From the NCBI GenBank assembly GCA_016719565.1, contig JADJYU010000007.1, forward strand, positions 473,988 through 537,987: a stretch of 64,000 bases of DNA, read 5' to 3'. Origin of the DNA: Ignavibacteria bacterium (GTDB lineage Bacteria; Bacteroidota; Ignavibacteria; Tepidaquicellales; Tepidaquicellaceae). Below the pieces are notes generated by a model that saw only the letters and a list, made by a program, of their open reading frames with translations, was not told the DNA's origin and searched no databases. Below are positions 37,754 through 47,021 of this stretch, in pieces (positions within the stretch are counted from its first letter, which is position 1; each line of letters starts with the position of its first letter). Made by a program: the position numbers and the translations under genes.

Positions 37754-39541
37754 TCAGTTATTTCTTATTCCGGTTTCAAGTACAGCGTTATCAACAATAT
37801 ATTTCCTTTCACCGATCTGCTGTCTCCACATTGCATAATATAAACCCTTCTGCTCAAGAAGATTTTCATGTTTCCCGGATTCAATTATATTTCCTCTTTC
37901 AAGAACGTAAATTGTATCAGCATGCATTATAGTAGAAAGTCTGTGAGCTATCATAATTGTAATATGATTTCCGCCTGCTGAAATATCACGAATAGTTTTG
38001 TTGATCCCTTCTTCAGTTATAGAGTCAAGCGCTGATGTCGCTTCATCAAAGATCATTAAATTCGGCTTTCTCAGTAATGCGCGCGCAATTGATAACCTTT
38101 GTTTCTCTCCGCCGGAAACCTTTACGCCTCCTTCTCCGATCACGGTCTCCAGTCCGTTGTCAGCTCTTTCAAGAAGCGTCTGACAATTAGCTTTATACAA
38201 TACATCAAAACATTCCTCATCCGTCGCCTTTGGATTTACAAATAACAGATTTTCTTTTATTGTACCGGAAAACAACTGTGAATCCTGAGAGACAAATCCT
38301 ATTTTTTCTCTTAAGGTATCGAGATCAATTTTATCAAACGGAACCTCATTGTATAAAATATTTCCTTCCAAAGGTCTGTACAGACCGAGAAGAATTTTAA
38401 CAAGCGTGGTCTTACCGGAACCGGATGGCCCGACAAATGCAACAGTATTGCCTTTCTCTGTTTTAAAAGAAATTTCCGAAAGGGCGTTTGTAACTGATGA
38501 CTTATGTCTGAAGGTAACATTATCAAATTCAAGTCTTGTTACTTCATCTATTCTGACAGGATTCAAAGGTTTCGGGTCAACAGGCGTGTTAATAATTTCC
38601 TGAAAATTATTCAGTGATACTTCCGCTTCTTTGTAAATATTTATAATATTACCAAGCTCCTGCAGAGGACCGAAAATATAAAAGGAATAAATAAATAAAG
38701 TAAAAAACTGTCCGGTAGTGATCGCCTGCGTAAAGATCAGATACATCATAAGAAGCAGAATGCTTGTCCTTAACAGATTTACAGTCGTACCCTGAATGAA
38801 ACTAAGACTTCTTATGTATTTTACTTTCTTAAGTTCAAGCAGTAGAATCTTGTCAGTTGTATTATTTAGTCTGTCAATTTCCTGCTGTGAAAGTCCGAGA
38901 CTTTTTACAAGTTCTATATTTCTCAAAGATTCAGTAGTAGATCCGGCAAGGGCAGTAGTTTCAGATACAATTGTTTTCTGAATTATCTTAATTTTTTTCC
39001 CGAAAGACGAGCTGAGTAATCCGATGATAGGAATTGCGCAAAGATAGATCGGCGCTATGACCCAGTGAACGGTCAAAGCATAAACTCCTACAAATATAAT
39101 TCCTACAATGGAAGTAAAAAGAACATTTACAAATGATGATATCAGTCTTTCAGAATCAGCTCTGACTTTTTGTAAAATACCGAGTGTCTGACCGCTGCTC
39201 TGATCTTCAAATACTGAATAGGGTAATTTAAGAGAATGACTGATTCCGTCGGAATAGATATCCGCGCCGAGTCTCTGAGTAATTACATTTAAAAAATAAT
39301 CCTGAAAGTTCTTGGCGATCCTGGATACAAGCGCGGCGCCGACGGCAAGCATTAACAAGAATCCAACTCCCTTGAAAAATTCCGCTGTCGTGTATTCTGT
39401 AAATTTTGTTGCATAGTCATCGATAACATATCTGAAGATCGCCGGATCCAGTAAAGAGAATACCTGATTCACAGCTGCAAGTGATAATGCAAGCAGAAGA
39501 AGTTTCTTGTATTTGATGAGATAAGAATAGAGAAGTTTCAT
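37754..39541 (-). CDS. ABC exporter, ATPase and permease in one chain
   Basis: 595 residues. Six membrane helices (about 15-300) precede an ATPase domain with Walker A GPSGSGKTT (371-379), signature VSGGEKQRLSIARALL, Walker B LMIFDEATSALD and the switch histidine in IMIAHRLSTI. It is a homodimeric exporter of the MsbA/multidrug kind. The substrate could be lipid A, a lipid or drugs. It is transcribed towards the dehydrogenase operon and starts 90 bases from repeat copy B. Confidence 0.92.
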   Translation of the reverse strand: MKLLYSYLIKYKKLLLLALSLAAVNQVFSLLDPAIFRYVIDDYATKFTEYTTAEFFKGVGFLLMLAVGAALVSRIAKNFQDYFLNVITQRLGADIYSDGISHSLKLPYSVFEDQSSGQTLGILQKVRADSERLISSFVNVLFTSIVGIIFVGVYALTVHWVIAPIYLCAIPIIGLLSSSFGKKIKIIQKTIVSETTALAGSTTESLRNIELVKSLGLSQQEIDRLNNTTDKILLLELKKVKYIRSLSFIQGTTVNLLRTSILLLMMYLIFTQAITTGQFFTLFIYSFYIFGPLQELGNIINIYKEAEVSLNNFQEIINTPVDPKPLNPVRIDEVTRLEFDNVTFRHKSSVTNALSEISFKTEKGNTVAFVGPSGSGKTTLVKILLGLYRPLEGNILYNEVPFDKIDLDTLREKIGFVSQDSQLFSGTIKENLLFVNPKATDEECFDVLYKANCQTLLERADNGLETVIGEGGVKVSGGEKQRLSIARALLRKPNLMIFDEATSALDSITEEGINKTIRDISAGGNHITIMIAHRLSTIMHADTIYVLERGNIIESGKHENLLEQKGLYYAMWRQQIGERKYIVDNAVLETGIRNN

Positions 39542-39631
39542 AGTTTGTAGGACAAAATAAATTTATTAATGTGTTATTTCAATACATTCTTTTTAATTAA
39601 AAATTTATTCAGGTCTTTTAAAGGTCTGCTA

Positions 39632-40059
39632 CCATTGTTATCCAAAACGTTTTCGAGAATAAATATATATGTGTGATTTTCCATAAATTTAAAGTTTTCT
39701 AATAAATAATTAGTATAACCGCCTTTGAAAAATTGCCAAAGGAAGGGAGGGGAAAAAAAAGGGGTGCCGGGGGGGGGGGGGGGAAAAAAAAAATGGGGGG
39801 GGGGGGTGGTGTTCAATCTCTCGGGAAGATTTTTCTTTGTTCTTTGTGCGGAATGTTTCAGACTGTCCGAAAACAAACTCTTATGTTCAAGACTCAAGGC
39901 TCAAGAATATTGTTTTAAAGATTTTAACTTTGAGCCTGAGCCTTTGAGGTAATTTCAAATGTTTTCGGACATGCTGTTTCCCTCGGAGATCTCTCAAAAG
40001 AAAGAAAGTAAAGAGCAGCTCATCTCTAATTTAAATGCCTGATGTTTTGGATAGATGTG
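39632..40059 (-). repeat. Dispersed hairpin repeat, copy B (inverted, rearranged)
   Basis: Read on the minus strand it matches copy A (31180-31522): the outer end with TCCAAAACATCAGGCATTTA, then AGAGCAGC-TTTCTTTC blocks, the AGATTTTTCTTTG block, and the far end with CTAATAAATAATTAGTATAAC and AACGTTTTGGATAACAATGG in the plus sense of the pair. Two parts differ: bases 39738-39810, in place of the large hairpin, are homopolymer runs (15 G at 39769-39783, 10 A, 12 G), and 39842-39986 hold an insertion with 17-base inverted ends (39859-39875 / 39960-39976). Open frames here are not genes. Confidence 0.7.
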
Positions 40060-40145
40060 GTCTGAAACATCGAAACATACCAAAACTTACATTGATATTA
40101 CTTTTGGTAATGAGTATTTTCATCGTTATTGCAATCTGACTACAA

Positions 40146-41213
40146 ATGACACGATTAAAAAAAATTAAAGACAGTTTTACCGCTATTGGAGCTGATTCTT
40201 TTCTTGTAAAAAGTCTTCCGAACATAAGATATATTTCAGGGTTTTCCGGCAGCGCTGCGAATATTCTGCTTACAAAAGACAAAAATTATTTTATCACTGA
40301 TTTCAGGTATAAGACACAATCATCGAAAGAAGTTTATGATGATTTTGAAGTGATGATTTATGTTCAGAATTCTATGGGCTTTCTTAAAGAGCTCTCGGAA
40401 AAGCACGGTCTGAGCAAAACAGGTTTTGAATCAAATATTCTTACTTACGCTGATTATTTAAATCTGAAGAATGATTTTGCAGAGATAGATTTTATACCGG
40501 CGGATTCACTCATTGAAAACATTGTATCCCGGAAAAATGAAAAGGAAATTGATCTGACCAGAATGGCGGTTAAAATAACAGATGATACATTCACAGAACT
40601 TCTGAATATAATTAAGCCCGGAATGACGGAACGCGAAGTATCAGCTGAGATCTCTTACCTTCAGAAAATTTACGGCGCGGATTCCGATTCATTTGAACCA
40701 ATAGTAGCTTCAGGCGTCAGAAGCGCATTTCCGCATGCAAGACCTACTGATAAAATAATCGTAACTGGCGAACTGCTTAAACTTGATTTCGGATGCACGG
40801 TCGAAGGAATGAAATCTGATATGACAAGAACCATCGCAATAGGTGAGATCAGCGAAGAATGTAAAAGGATCTATAACATTGTAAAGGAAGCTCAGGAGAG
40901 AGCGCTGGATAAAGTAAAAGCAGGCGTACCGGTGAAAGAAGTTGATTCAGCAGCAAGAGATTTTATAGCTGAAAAAGGATTCGGTGAAAATTTCGGACAC
41001 GGGCTCGGACACGGACTCGGTTATGATATTCATGAAAGACCTTTTTTAAATCAGAGAACGGATTTCATTCTCGAAATAAATAATTTAATCACGATCGAAC
41101 CGGGAATATATGTCGAGGGATTAGGCGGCGTCAGGATTGAGGATGATGTGATAGTTACAGAAAACGGTTGTGAGATATTAAACAAATCAACAAAAGAGTT
41201 AATTACTTTATAA
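40146..41213 (+). CDS. M24 family Xaa-Pro aminopeptidase
   Basis: 355 residues: a creatinase-like N-terminal domain (1-130) and a pita-bread metallopeptidase domain. Metal ligands are visible in KLDFGCTVEGMKSDMTRT (two Asp), the GHGLGHGLGYDIHERP segment (His), TIEPGIYVEG (Glu) and GVRIEDDVIV (Glu). It removes N-terminal residues that precede proline. A lone cytoplasmic gene; GT gene follows after 39 bases. Confidence 0.92.
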   Translation: MTRLKKIKDSFTAIGADSFLVKSLPNIRYISGFSGSAANILLTKDKNYFITDFRYKTQSSKEVYDDFEVMIYVQNSMGFLKELSEKHGLSKTGFESNILTYADYLNLKNDFAEIDFIPADSLIENIVSRKNEKEIDLTRMAVKITDDTFTELLNIIKPGMTEREVSAEISYLQKIYGADSDSFEPIVASGVRSAFPHARPTDKIIVTGELLKLDFGCTVEGMKSDMTRTIAIGEISEECKRIYNIVKEAQERALDKVKAGVPVKEVDSAARDFIAEKGFGENFGHGLGHGLGYDIHERPFLNQRTDFILEINNLITIEPGIYVEGLGGVRIEDDVIVTENGCEILNKSTKELITL

Positions 41214-41252
41214 AATTTTTAAGACATTTCATTTGACATTTCATACGAATAA

Positions 41253-42527
41253 TTGAACAAAGTACTGATCATATCATATTATTTCCCTCCAATGGGAATG
41301 GGCGGCGTGCAGCGAACGCTGAAGTTCGCAAAATATCTTAAGGATTTCGGATGGGAACCTGTAGTGTTAACGGACAGTCCGAAAAAATATTTTGCAGTGG
41401 ATGAAAGTCTTTTGAAAGAAGCAATTTCCAGCGGAATAATTATTGAGAGAACAGGTGAAGAGATAAATGATATAAGCAAGATCATTATAAAAAATCCAAA
41501 TGAAAAATTAAGGAAACTCCGCAGCAGAACCGGTCAGTTCTTTTTGATGCCGGACAATAAAAAATTCTGGAGAAAGAAAGCTTACAAAAAAGCTGTAGAG
41601 GTCTGGAAAAAATACGGAGGATTTGATGTGATCTACGCTACAGCCCCGCCTTATACTGATTTTCTCGTCGGACAGGATATTAAGAAAAAATTCAAAGTGC
41701 CGCTGGTCATCGATTACAGGGATGCATGGGTGGACAGTCCCGTGCTGAATTATTACGCAACTCCTTTTCACAAGATGTCAAATATGAAGCTTGAGAAAAG
41801 TGTACTGAAAGACGCCAATAAAATTATAACGACGAACAGAAGAGTGAAGGAACTTGTGATATCACGATACGGGAATATTGAATATAATGACGTCAAGATA
41901 ATTCCTCACGGATATGATCCCGAAGATTTTGAAAATGCATCCAAAGGTGAACTTCCTCTTACCTCTAAAATGAGAATTACATATTCGGGAAGTTTTTATA
42001 CAAGAAATCCGAAATATTTTCTTGACGCAATAAATAAATTTTTTATAAAATATCCCGAACTGAAATCCGAAATTGAATTTTGTTTCATCGGCGCCATGTC
42101 AAAGGAAAACACTTCAATTTTAAACGGATATGATCTGGGAAATTCAATAAACATGCTTGGATATATTGAGCATATAGAATGTGTGAAATATCTGCTTGCC
42201 TCAGATGTCCTTTTCTTTATGATAAGCAGGGGAGAAAATGATGACGCGGCAATGCCGGGTAAGATCGGCGAGTATATCGGAAGCAGAAAAAATATTATTG
42301 CCTGCATTCCGGAAGGTGTTACAAAAAAAGCGCTTGAGAAATATGAAGCAATCCGTTTTGTGGAAGAAGATCCTGAAGAGCTGATGAAAACCTTCCGCGA
42401 ATATTACGAACTTTATAAAAATAAATCATTGCCTGCTCCTAATGAAGAAGTCGTAGAATTGTATGACAGAAAAACTCTTACATATGAGCTTGCAAAGGAA
42501 TTCAACTTACTTGTTGATATAGAATAA
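41253..42527 (+). CDS. GT4-like glycosyltransferase
   Basis: 424 residues from TTG. GT-B fold: N-terminal domain with ISYYFPPMGMGGVQRTLKFA (residues 7-26), central VIDYRDAWVDSPVL, C-terminal domain with ITYSGSFYTRNPKYFLDAI and a nucleotide-sugar region containing GKIGEYIGSRKNI. Such enzymes build polysaccharides or glycolipids at the membrane. No polysaccharide cluster is adjacent; galE, two genes on, could supply a sugar nucleotide. Confidence 0.85.
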   Translation: MNKVLIISYYFPPMGMGGVQRTLKFAKYLKDFGWEPVVLTDSPKKYFAVDESLLKEAISSGIIIERTGEEINDISKIIIKNPNEKLRKLRSRTGQFFLMPDNKKFWRKKAYKKAVEVWKKYGGFDVIYATAPPYTDFLVGQDIKKKFKVPLVIDYRDAWVDSPVLNYYATPFHKMSNMKLEKSVLKDANKIITTNRRVKELVISRYGNIEYNDVKIIPHGYDPEDFENASKGELPLTSKMRITYSGSFYTRNPKYFLDAINKFFIKYPELKSEIEFCFIGAMSKENTSILNGYDLGNSINMLGYIEHIECVKYLLASDVLFFMISRGENDDAAMPGKIGEYIGSRKNIIACIPEGVTKKALEKYEAIRFVEEDPEELMKTFREYYELYKNKSLPAPNEEVVELYDRKTLTYELAKEFNLLVDIE

Positions 42528-42620
42528 CTGAATTTGTACTTCAGGTCCTGATATGAAACTCTCAGAGTCAATAATTTTATATAGAAAATTCCCCGTAAAT
42601 TTAAACCTCACACTGCATAA

Positions 42621-43910
42621 TTGAATATTCTGATAGTAGGAAACGGCGGCAGAGAAAATGCAATTGCGTATGCGGTTTATAATTCAGATTCATTCAAAAA
42701 GACATCCGGAAAACTTTATATCACAGGCAATAATCCCGGCGCTGAAATTTATGCTGAAAGCATTAACATCGAACCGACCGATCTGAAGTCACTTTCAGAG
42801 TTTGCGCTGTTAAACAATATTGATCTAACTATCGCTGGACCTGAAATTCCTTTGTCAATGGGAATTACTGATGAATTTATTTCGAAAGGTCTGAAAATAT
42901 TCGGACCGGCAAAGAATGCGGCTGAAATAGAATCGAGTAAGATCTTCTCAAAAGAGTTAATGAAAAAAGCGGGAGTGCCTACGGCTGAATTCAGAAGTTT
43001 CAGCGCTGATGATATGAAGACTGCGGAAGATCATCTGAGAAGCACCGAATACCCTTTAGTATTAAAAGCTGACGGACTGGCTGCAGGCAAAGGAGTAATA
43101 ATTGCAGATAATTTCGATGAGGCGTTTGATACTATAAAAGAATTTTACAGCGGAGATAAATTCGGCGAATCAGGAAAGAGATTTATAGCTGAGCGGTTTC
43201 TGACAGGTGAAGAAGTTTCCGTCTTCGCAGTAACTGACGGAACAGATCACGTGCTGCTTCCTTTTTCACAGGATCATAAAAAAATATCCGAAGGCGAGAC
43301 AGGCAGGAATACCGGCGGAATGGGAGCTGTCTGTCCCGTGAAAAAATTTATGACTGATGAAATGGTTTTTAAAATTAACTCTAAGATCGTTGAGCCGGTT
43401 TTAAAGCAAATGAAAGCGGATGGAAGGGAATTTAAAGGATGTCTTTACTGCGGACTGATGATCGTAAATGACGACCCGTTTGTGATAGAGTTTAACTGCA
43501 GATTCGGCGACCCTGAAACGCAGGCTGTACTTCCGCTTATTGAATCTGATTTTACAGAACTCCTATTTGCTTCCGCTGAAAATTCGATAAGTGAATACAA
43601 GCTGAAAGTAAAAGATGAATACTCCTGCTGTGTTGTGCTTGCATCTGAAGGTTATCCGGACAGTTATGAAAAGGGAAAATTGATCACCGGACTTGATAAG
43701 ACTGACAGCAGCTGCATCGTATTTCAGTCAGGTACAAAGAAAACGGGGAATGAAATATTTACTGACGGAGGAAGAGTTTTGTCAGTTACCGGAATTTCCA
43801 ATACATCGCTTTCCGAAGCTGCGAAGACTGCTTATGAAAATGCAGATAAGATAAAATTTGAAAATAAATATTTCAGAAAAGATATCGGCTTCAGACAATT
43901 AAACAAATAA
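42621..43910 (+). CDS. purD: Phosphoribosylamine--glycine ligase
   Basis: 429 residues from TTG. It joins glycine to phosphoribosylamine in purine synthesis. Start NILIVGNGGRENAIAYAV is characteristic; the ATP-grasp part has YPLVLKADGLAAGKGVIIA and the late signature FNCRFGDPETQAVLPLI. galE follows after six bases. purN and purH are in the same window but 23 kb away. Confidence 0.96.
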   Translation: MNILIVGNGGRENAIAYAVYNSDSFKKTSGKLYITGNNPGAEIYAESINIEPTDLKSLSEFALLNNIDLTIAGPEIPLSMGITDEFISKGLKIFGPAKNAAEIESSKIFSKELMKKAGVPTAEFRSFSADDMKTAEDHLRSTEYPLVLKADGLAAGKGVIIADNFDEAFDTIKEFYSGDKFGESGKRFIAERFLTGEEVSVFAVTDGTDHVLLPFSQDHKKISEGETGRNTGGMGAVCPVKKFMTDEMVFKINSKIVEPVLKQMKADGREFKGCLYCGLMIVNDDPFVIEFNCRFGDPETQAVLPLIESDFTELLFASAENSISEYKLKVKDEYSCCVVLASEGYPDSYEKGKLITGLDKTDSSCIVFQSGTKKTGNEIFTDGGRVLSVTGISNTSLSEAAKTAYENADKIKFENKYFRKDIGFRQLNK

Positions 43911-43916
43911 TAAATA

Positions 43917-44933
43917 ATGAAGATTTTAGTAACAGGCGGAACAGGTTATATCGGATCGCATACGGTGGTTGAGCTTCAGCAGGAAGGTTATGAAGTAATA
44001 ATACTTGATAATCTTTCAAACTCAGTAATTGAAGTCACAGATAACATTGAAAAAATCTCAGGCATCAAACCTGAATTTCATAAAATTGATCTTTGCGATG
44101 AAGCTGTTGTCAATGAATTCTTCAAAGACAGAAATGATATTACTGCAGTTATACATTTTGCAGCATTTAAAGCTGTCGGAGAGTCAGTTAATGATCCGCT
44201 TTTGTATTACAGGAATAATGTAACAGGTATGATAAATCTGCTTAATGCGCTTGAAGCAAATGCGATAAATAAATTTGTTTATTCCTCCTCATGCACTGTT
44301 TACGGTGAAGCTGATTCACTGCCTGTGACGGAAAACTCACCTGTAAAAAAAGCCGAATCACCGTATGGTTTTACAAAGCAGATCGGTGAACAGATCCTGA
44401 CTGATCTTTCGAAAATATCCGGAATGAAAACAATTGTACTGAGATATTTTAATCCGACAGGCGCGCATGACAGTTCGCTGATAGGAGAACTTCCTATCGG
44501 GATCCCGAACAATCTTGTTCCTTACATTACTCAGACTGCAATTGGTCAGAGAGAGATCCTGACAGTGAACGGAAATGATTACGACACTCCCGACGGTACG
44601 AACATCAGGGATTACATTCATGTGGTTGATCTTGCGAAGGCGCATGTTATAGCTTTGAAAAGAATGCTTGACGGGAAAGATGAAAATCCGTTAGAGATAT
44701 TTAATCTCGGAACGGGAAACGGTAACAGCGTACTGGAAGTTATAAATGCTTTTGAATTTGTATCCGGCATGAAGCTGAATTTCAGGATCGGTCCGCGCCG
44801 GGAAGGTGATGTGGTGAGTATTTATTCAGATACTAAAAAGGCGAATGAAATACTCGGATGGAAAGCTGAAAGAGATCTGAATGATATGATGCTGACTTCA
44901 TGGAACTGGCAAAAGAGAATCGGTAAAAAATAA
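43917..44933 (+). CDS. galE: UDP-glucose 4-epimerase
   Basis: 338 residues of the extended SDR family. NAD motif VTGGTGYIGSHTVVELQ, catalytic Ser/Tyr region YSSSCTVYGE and YGFTKQIGEQIL (YxxxK), and the sugar-binding NPTGAHDSSLIGE and GTNIRDYIHVVDLA. It interconverts UDP-glucose and UDP-galactose. Co-transcribed with purD by spacing. Confidence 0.95.
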   Translation: MKILVTGGTGYIGSHTVVELQQEGYEVIILDNLSNSVIEVTDNIEKISGIKPEFHKIDLCDEAVVNEFFKDRNDITAVIHFAAFKAVGESVNDPLLYYRNNVTGMINLLNALEANAINKFVYSSSCTVYGEADSLPVTENSPVKKAESPYGFTKQIGEQILTDLSKISGMKTIVLRYFNPTGAHDSSLIGELPIGIPNNLVPYITQTAIGQREILTVNGNDYDTPDGTNIRDYIHVVDLAKAHVIALKRMLDGKDENPLEIFNLGTGNGNSVLEVINAFEFVSGMKLNFRIGPRREGDVVSIYSDTKKANEILGWKAERDLNDMMLTSWNWQKRIGKK

Positions 44934-44977
44934 AACTAAAATAAAACTTAAATTAACAAAGGATATTTCCTTTCAAT

Positions 44978-45940
44978 ATGACAACTGAAATGCTGAATGA
45001 AATGACTGAAAAGATTAAAACTTCAGATAAGAGATCAGTAGCAAAAGCGCTGACGATGGTCGAGAATGAATCTGATGGCAGCGAGCAGTTATTGAAAGGA
45101 CTTTATAAGTTCACAGGTAAAGCTCACAGAATTGGGATCACCGGACCTCCCGGCGCAGGGAAATCTACTGTTACAAATTGTCTTATAAAATTACTTGATG
45201 AAAAAGGATTGAAAACCGGAGTGATTGCAGTGGATCCTACAAGTCCTTTCACCGGCGGCGCGCTGCTCGGAGACAGGATCAGAATGCAGGATTCAGGTCT
45301 TCTTAAGAATGTATTTATCAGATCAATGGCAACCAGAGGGAGTCTGGGTGGATTATGTAAAAATGTAACTGAAGCGTGTGATGTACTCGATGCAGCGGGA
45401 AAGGATTTTATAATTATAGAAACTGTCGGAGTCGGTCAGTCTGAACTTGATATTGCGCAGACAGCTGATACGACTATTGTCGTACTTGTGCCTGAATCAG
45501 GAGATGCAGTGCAGGCAATGAAAGCCGGTCTTATGGAAATTGCCGATATATTCGTATTAAATAAATCAGACAGGGACGGCGCTGATGCCGTCGCAGCAAC
45601 TATAAAAAATATTATTCATTTAAAACCTCCGACTCCGGACGGCTGGATCATTGATGTATTAAAAACAATCGGCAGTCAGAATAAAGGGATCACGGAATTA
45701 CTTGATAAGATCCTTGAACATAAAACTCATCTGGAAAAAACAGGATATTTAAAAACGAAAAGAATTCAGCAGCTGAAAAAAAAGATAGGCGAACTGCTGA
45801 CGAATAAATTAACCGTGAGTTTCTGGGATAATGAAAAGAAAAATTATCTTAATGATAATCTGGATTTAATTTATAATAAAACTTCTGATCCGTACACGGT
45901 TGTCGAAACACTGACTAAAGATCTGTTAAAGAGCAAATAA
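44978..45940 (+). CDS. meaB: MeaB/ArgK G3E GTPase
   Basis: 320 residues. P-loop GITGPPGAGKST (53-64), GVIAVDPTSPFTGGALLGDR, FIIIETVGVGQSELDI, and the base motif VLNKSDRDGADA, all typical of MeaB. MeaB protects and reactivates adenosylcobalamin-dependent methylmalonyl-CoA mutase. The mutase genes are not in the window; downstream DNA (45941-46086) is empty and the next gene is convergent. Confidence 0.94.
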   Translation: MTTEMLNEMTEKIKTSDKRSVAKALTMVENESDGSEQLLKGLYKFTGKAHRIGITGPPGAGKSTVTNCLIKLLDEKGLKTGVIAVDPTSPFTGGALLGDRIRMQDSGLLKNVFIRSMATRGSLGGLCKNVTEACDVLDAAGKDFIIIETVGVGQSELDIAQTADTTIVVLVPESGDAVQAMKAGLMEIADIFVLNKSDRDGADAVAATIKNIIHLKPPTPDGWIIDVLKTIGSQNKGITELLDKILEHKTHLEKTGYLKTKRIQQLKKKIGELLTNKLTVSFWDNEKKNYLNDNLDLIYNKTSDPYTVVETLTKDLLKSK

Positions 45941-46086
45941 GAAAACATAATCCGCTTATAATTTCCATCCGTTGATATTTAAATACTCTTTTTATTTTCA
46001 TTTATAATTTCTTTTTAACCGGACACACCCTCTTACCAAACTTCTGATATATTTATATTACTTTTTATTCTTTAGATAAAATTACT

Positions 46087-46749
46087 TTAATTCTGCAATG
46101 AAGTATTTTTCCTCCGGGAAAACTTATACAGAATATTATCCAGAAAAATAATTAAGAGTCCCGTTAAAATATACCCGGTCGTTATAAAAAAAATATTTAT
46201 CAGGACTGTATCAAAACCAAATTTAGAAACATCAATAAAAGGATAGGGATACATACCGCTGAAATGACCTCTGATAAGAATATAAATAATATATGCTAAC
46301 GGATAGATCAGCCATTTAATACAGTTAATTATTTTTTGCCCGCCCTTTTCAGTATTTATTAACCAGTATAACAGATAGAATGCCGGCATTATATAGTGAA
46401 GTAATATATCAACAAATTTCTCAAGTCCCTGCGGATCCCAGATATGAGCCAGCATAAAATGATATATGATCCCGACGATCAAAATATAAACAAGCACTCC
46501 GCTCTGAACAAAAGGTCTCTGAAAATACAAACCCCACTTAGATCCCGGCGACAGCAGGGGAATCATATATGTCAGAGTGACAAGTATGTTTGTCAGGATG
46601 GTCATAAAACTGAAAAATTTTATTACACTTTGAAAGTATGTTAATCCTGACTGCGGGGAATATGAGATAGTTATATAAAACTGCAGAATAAGCGCAGTAC
46701 ATCCTACCACTGTGCCGATTATCAGAAACACTTTGCATGTTTTAGTCAT
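46087..46749 (-). CDS. Pr6Pr family membrane protein
   Basis: 220 residues with six hydrophobic helices and conserved polar spots (FSFMTILTNILV, the YHFMLAHIWDPQG loop, HYIMPAFYLLYWL, RGHFSGMYPYPFIDV) that match the Pr6Pr family. Function unknown; the shared Asn/His residues within the helices are like those of the FAR-17a/AIG1 membrane hydrolase group. Single gene. Confidence 0.8.
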   Translation of the reverse strand: MTKTCKVFLIIGTVVGCTALILQFYITISYSPQSGLTYFQSVIKFFSFMTILTNILVTLTYMIPLLSPGSKWGLYFQRPFVQSGVLVYILIVGIIYHFMLAHIWDPQGLEKFVDILLHYIMPAFYLLYWLINTEKGGQKIINCIKWLIYPLAYIIYILIRGHFSGMYPYPFIDVSKFGFDTVLINIFFITTGYILTGLLIIFLDNILYKFSRRKNTSLQN

Positions 46750-46778
46750 GTATTATAAAATTAAATTTAATTTAATAG

Positions 46779-47021
46779 TCGGAGATTGTTGCTGCGAAGA
46801 GTGATCTTCACAAATTATTTTTTAAAAGTTTTACAAGGCGGGGTGTCGGGCTTATTTTTTATACAGACAGTGCACAGGCAGGTCCTCCTACAATTGCTTT
46901 CGATAAAATGTTTTATACTTCAGCTGAACTTTCTACACCAACAGTATTTGCATCATCAAATGCTTACAGTGAACATCTGCCTGTTTTTTCCACTAAGCGG
47001 GGGTTACATTCCCTACTTTAA
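46779..47021 (+). pseudogene. Unidentified open frame, possible gene remnant
   Basis: Frame 0 is open from 46779 to a TAA at 47019-47021 without a start codon, coding for a protein-like string (KSDLHKLFFKSF ... VGLIFYTDSAQAGPPTIAFD). It runs into the 3' end of the minus-strand beta-propeller gene. I do not recognise it. It may be the truncated end of a gene or chance. Confidence 0.2.

Noticed and set aside
39725..39952. Overlapping open frames rich in Gly and Lys in repeat copy B
   Set aside because: They arise from G and A homopolymers within a repeat that is non-coding in copy A.
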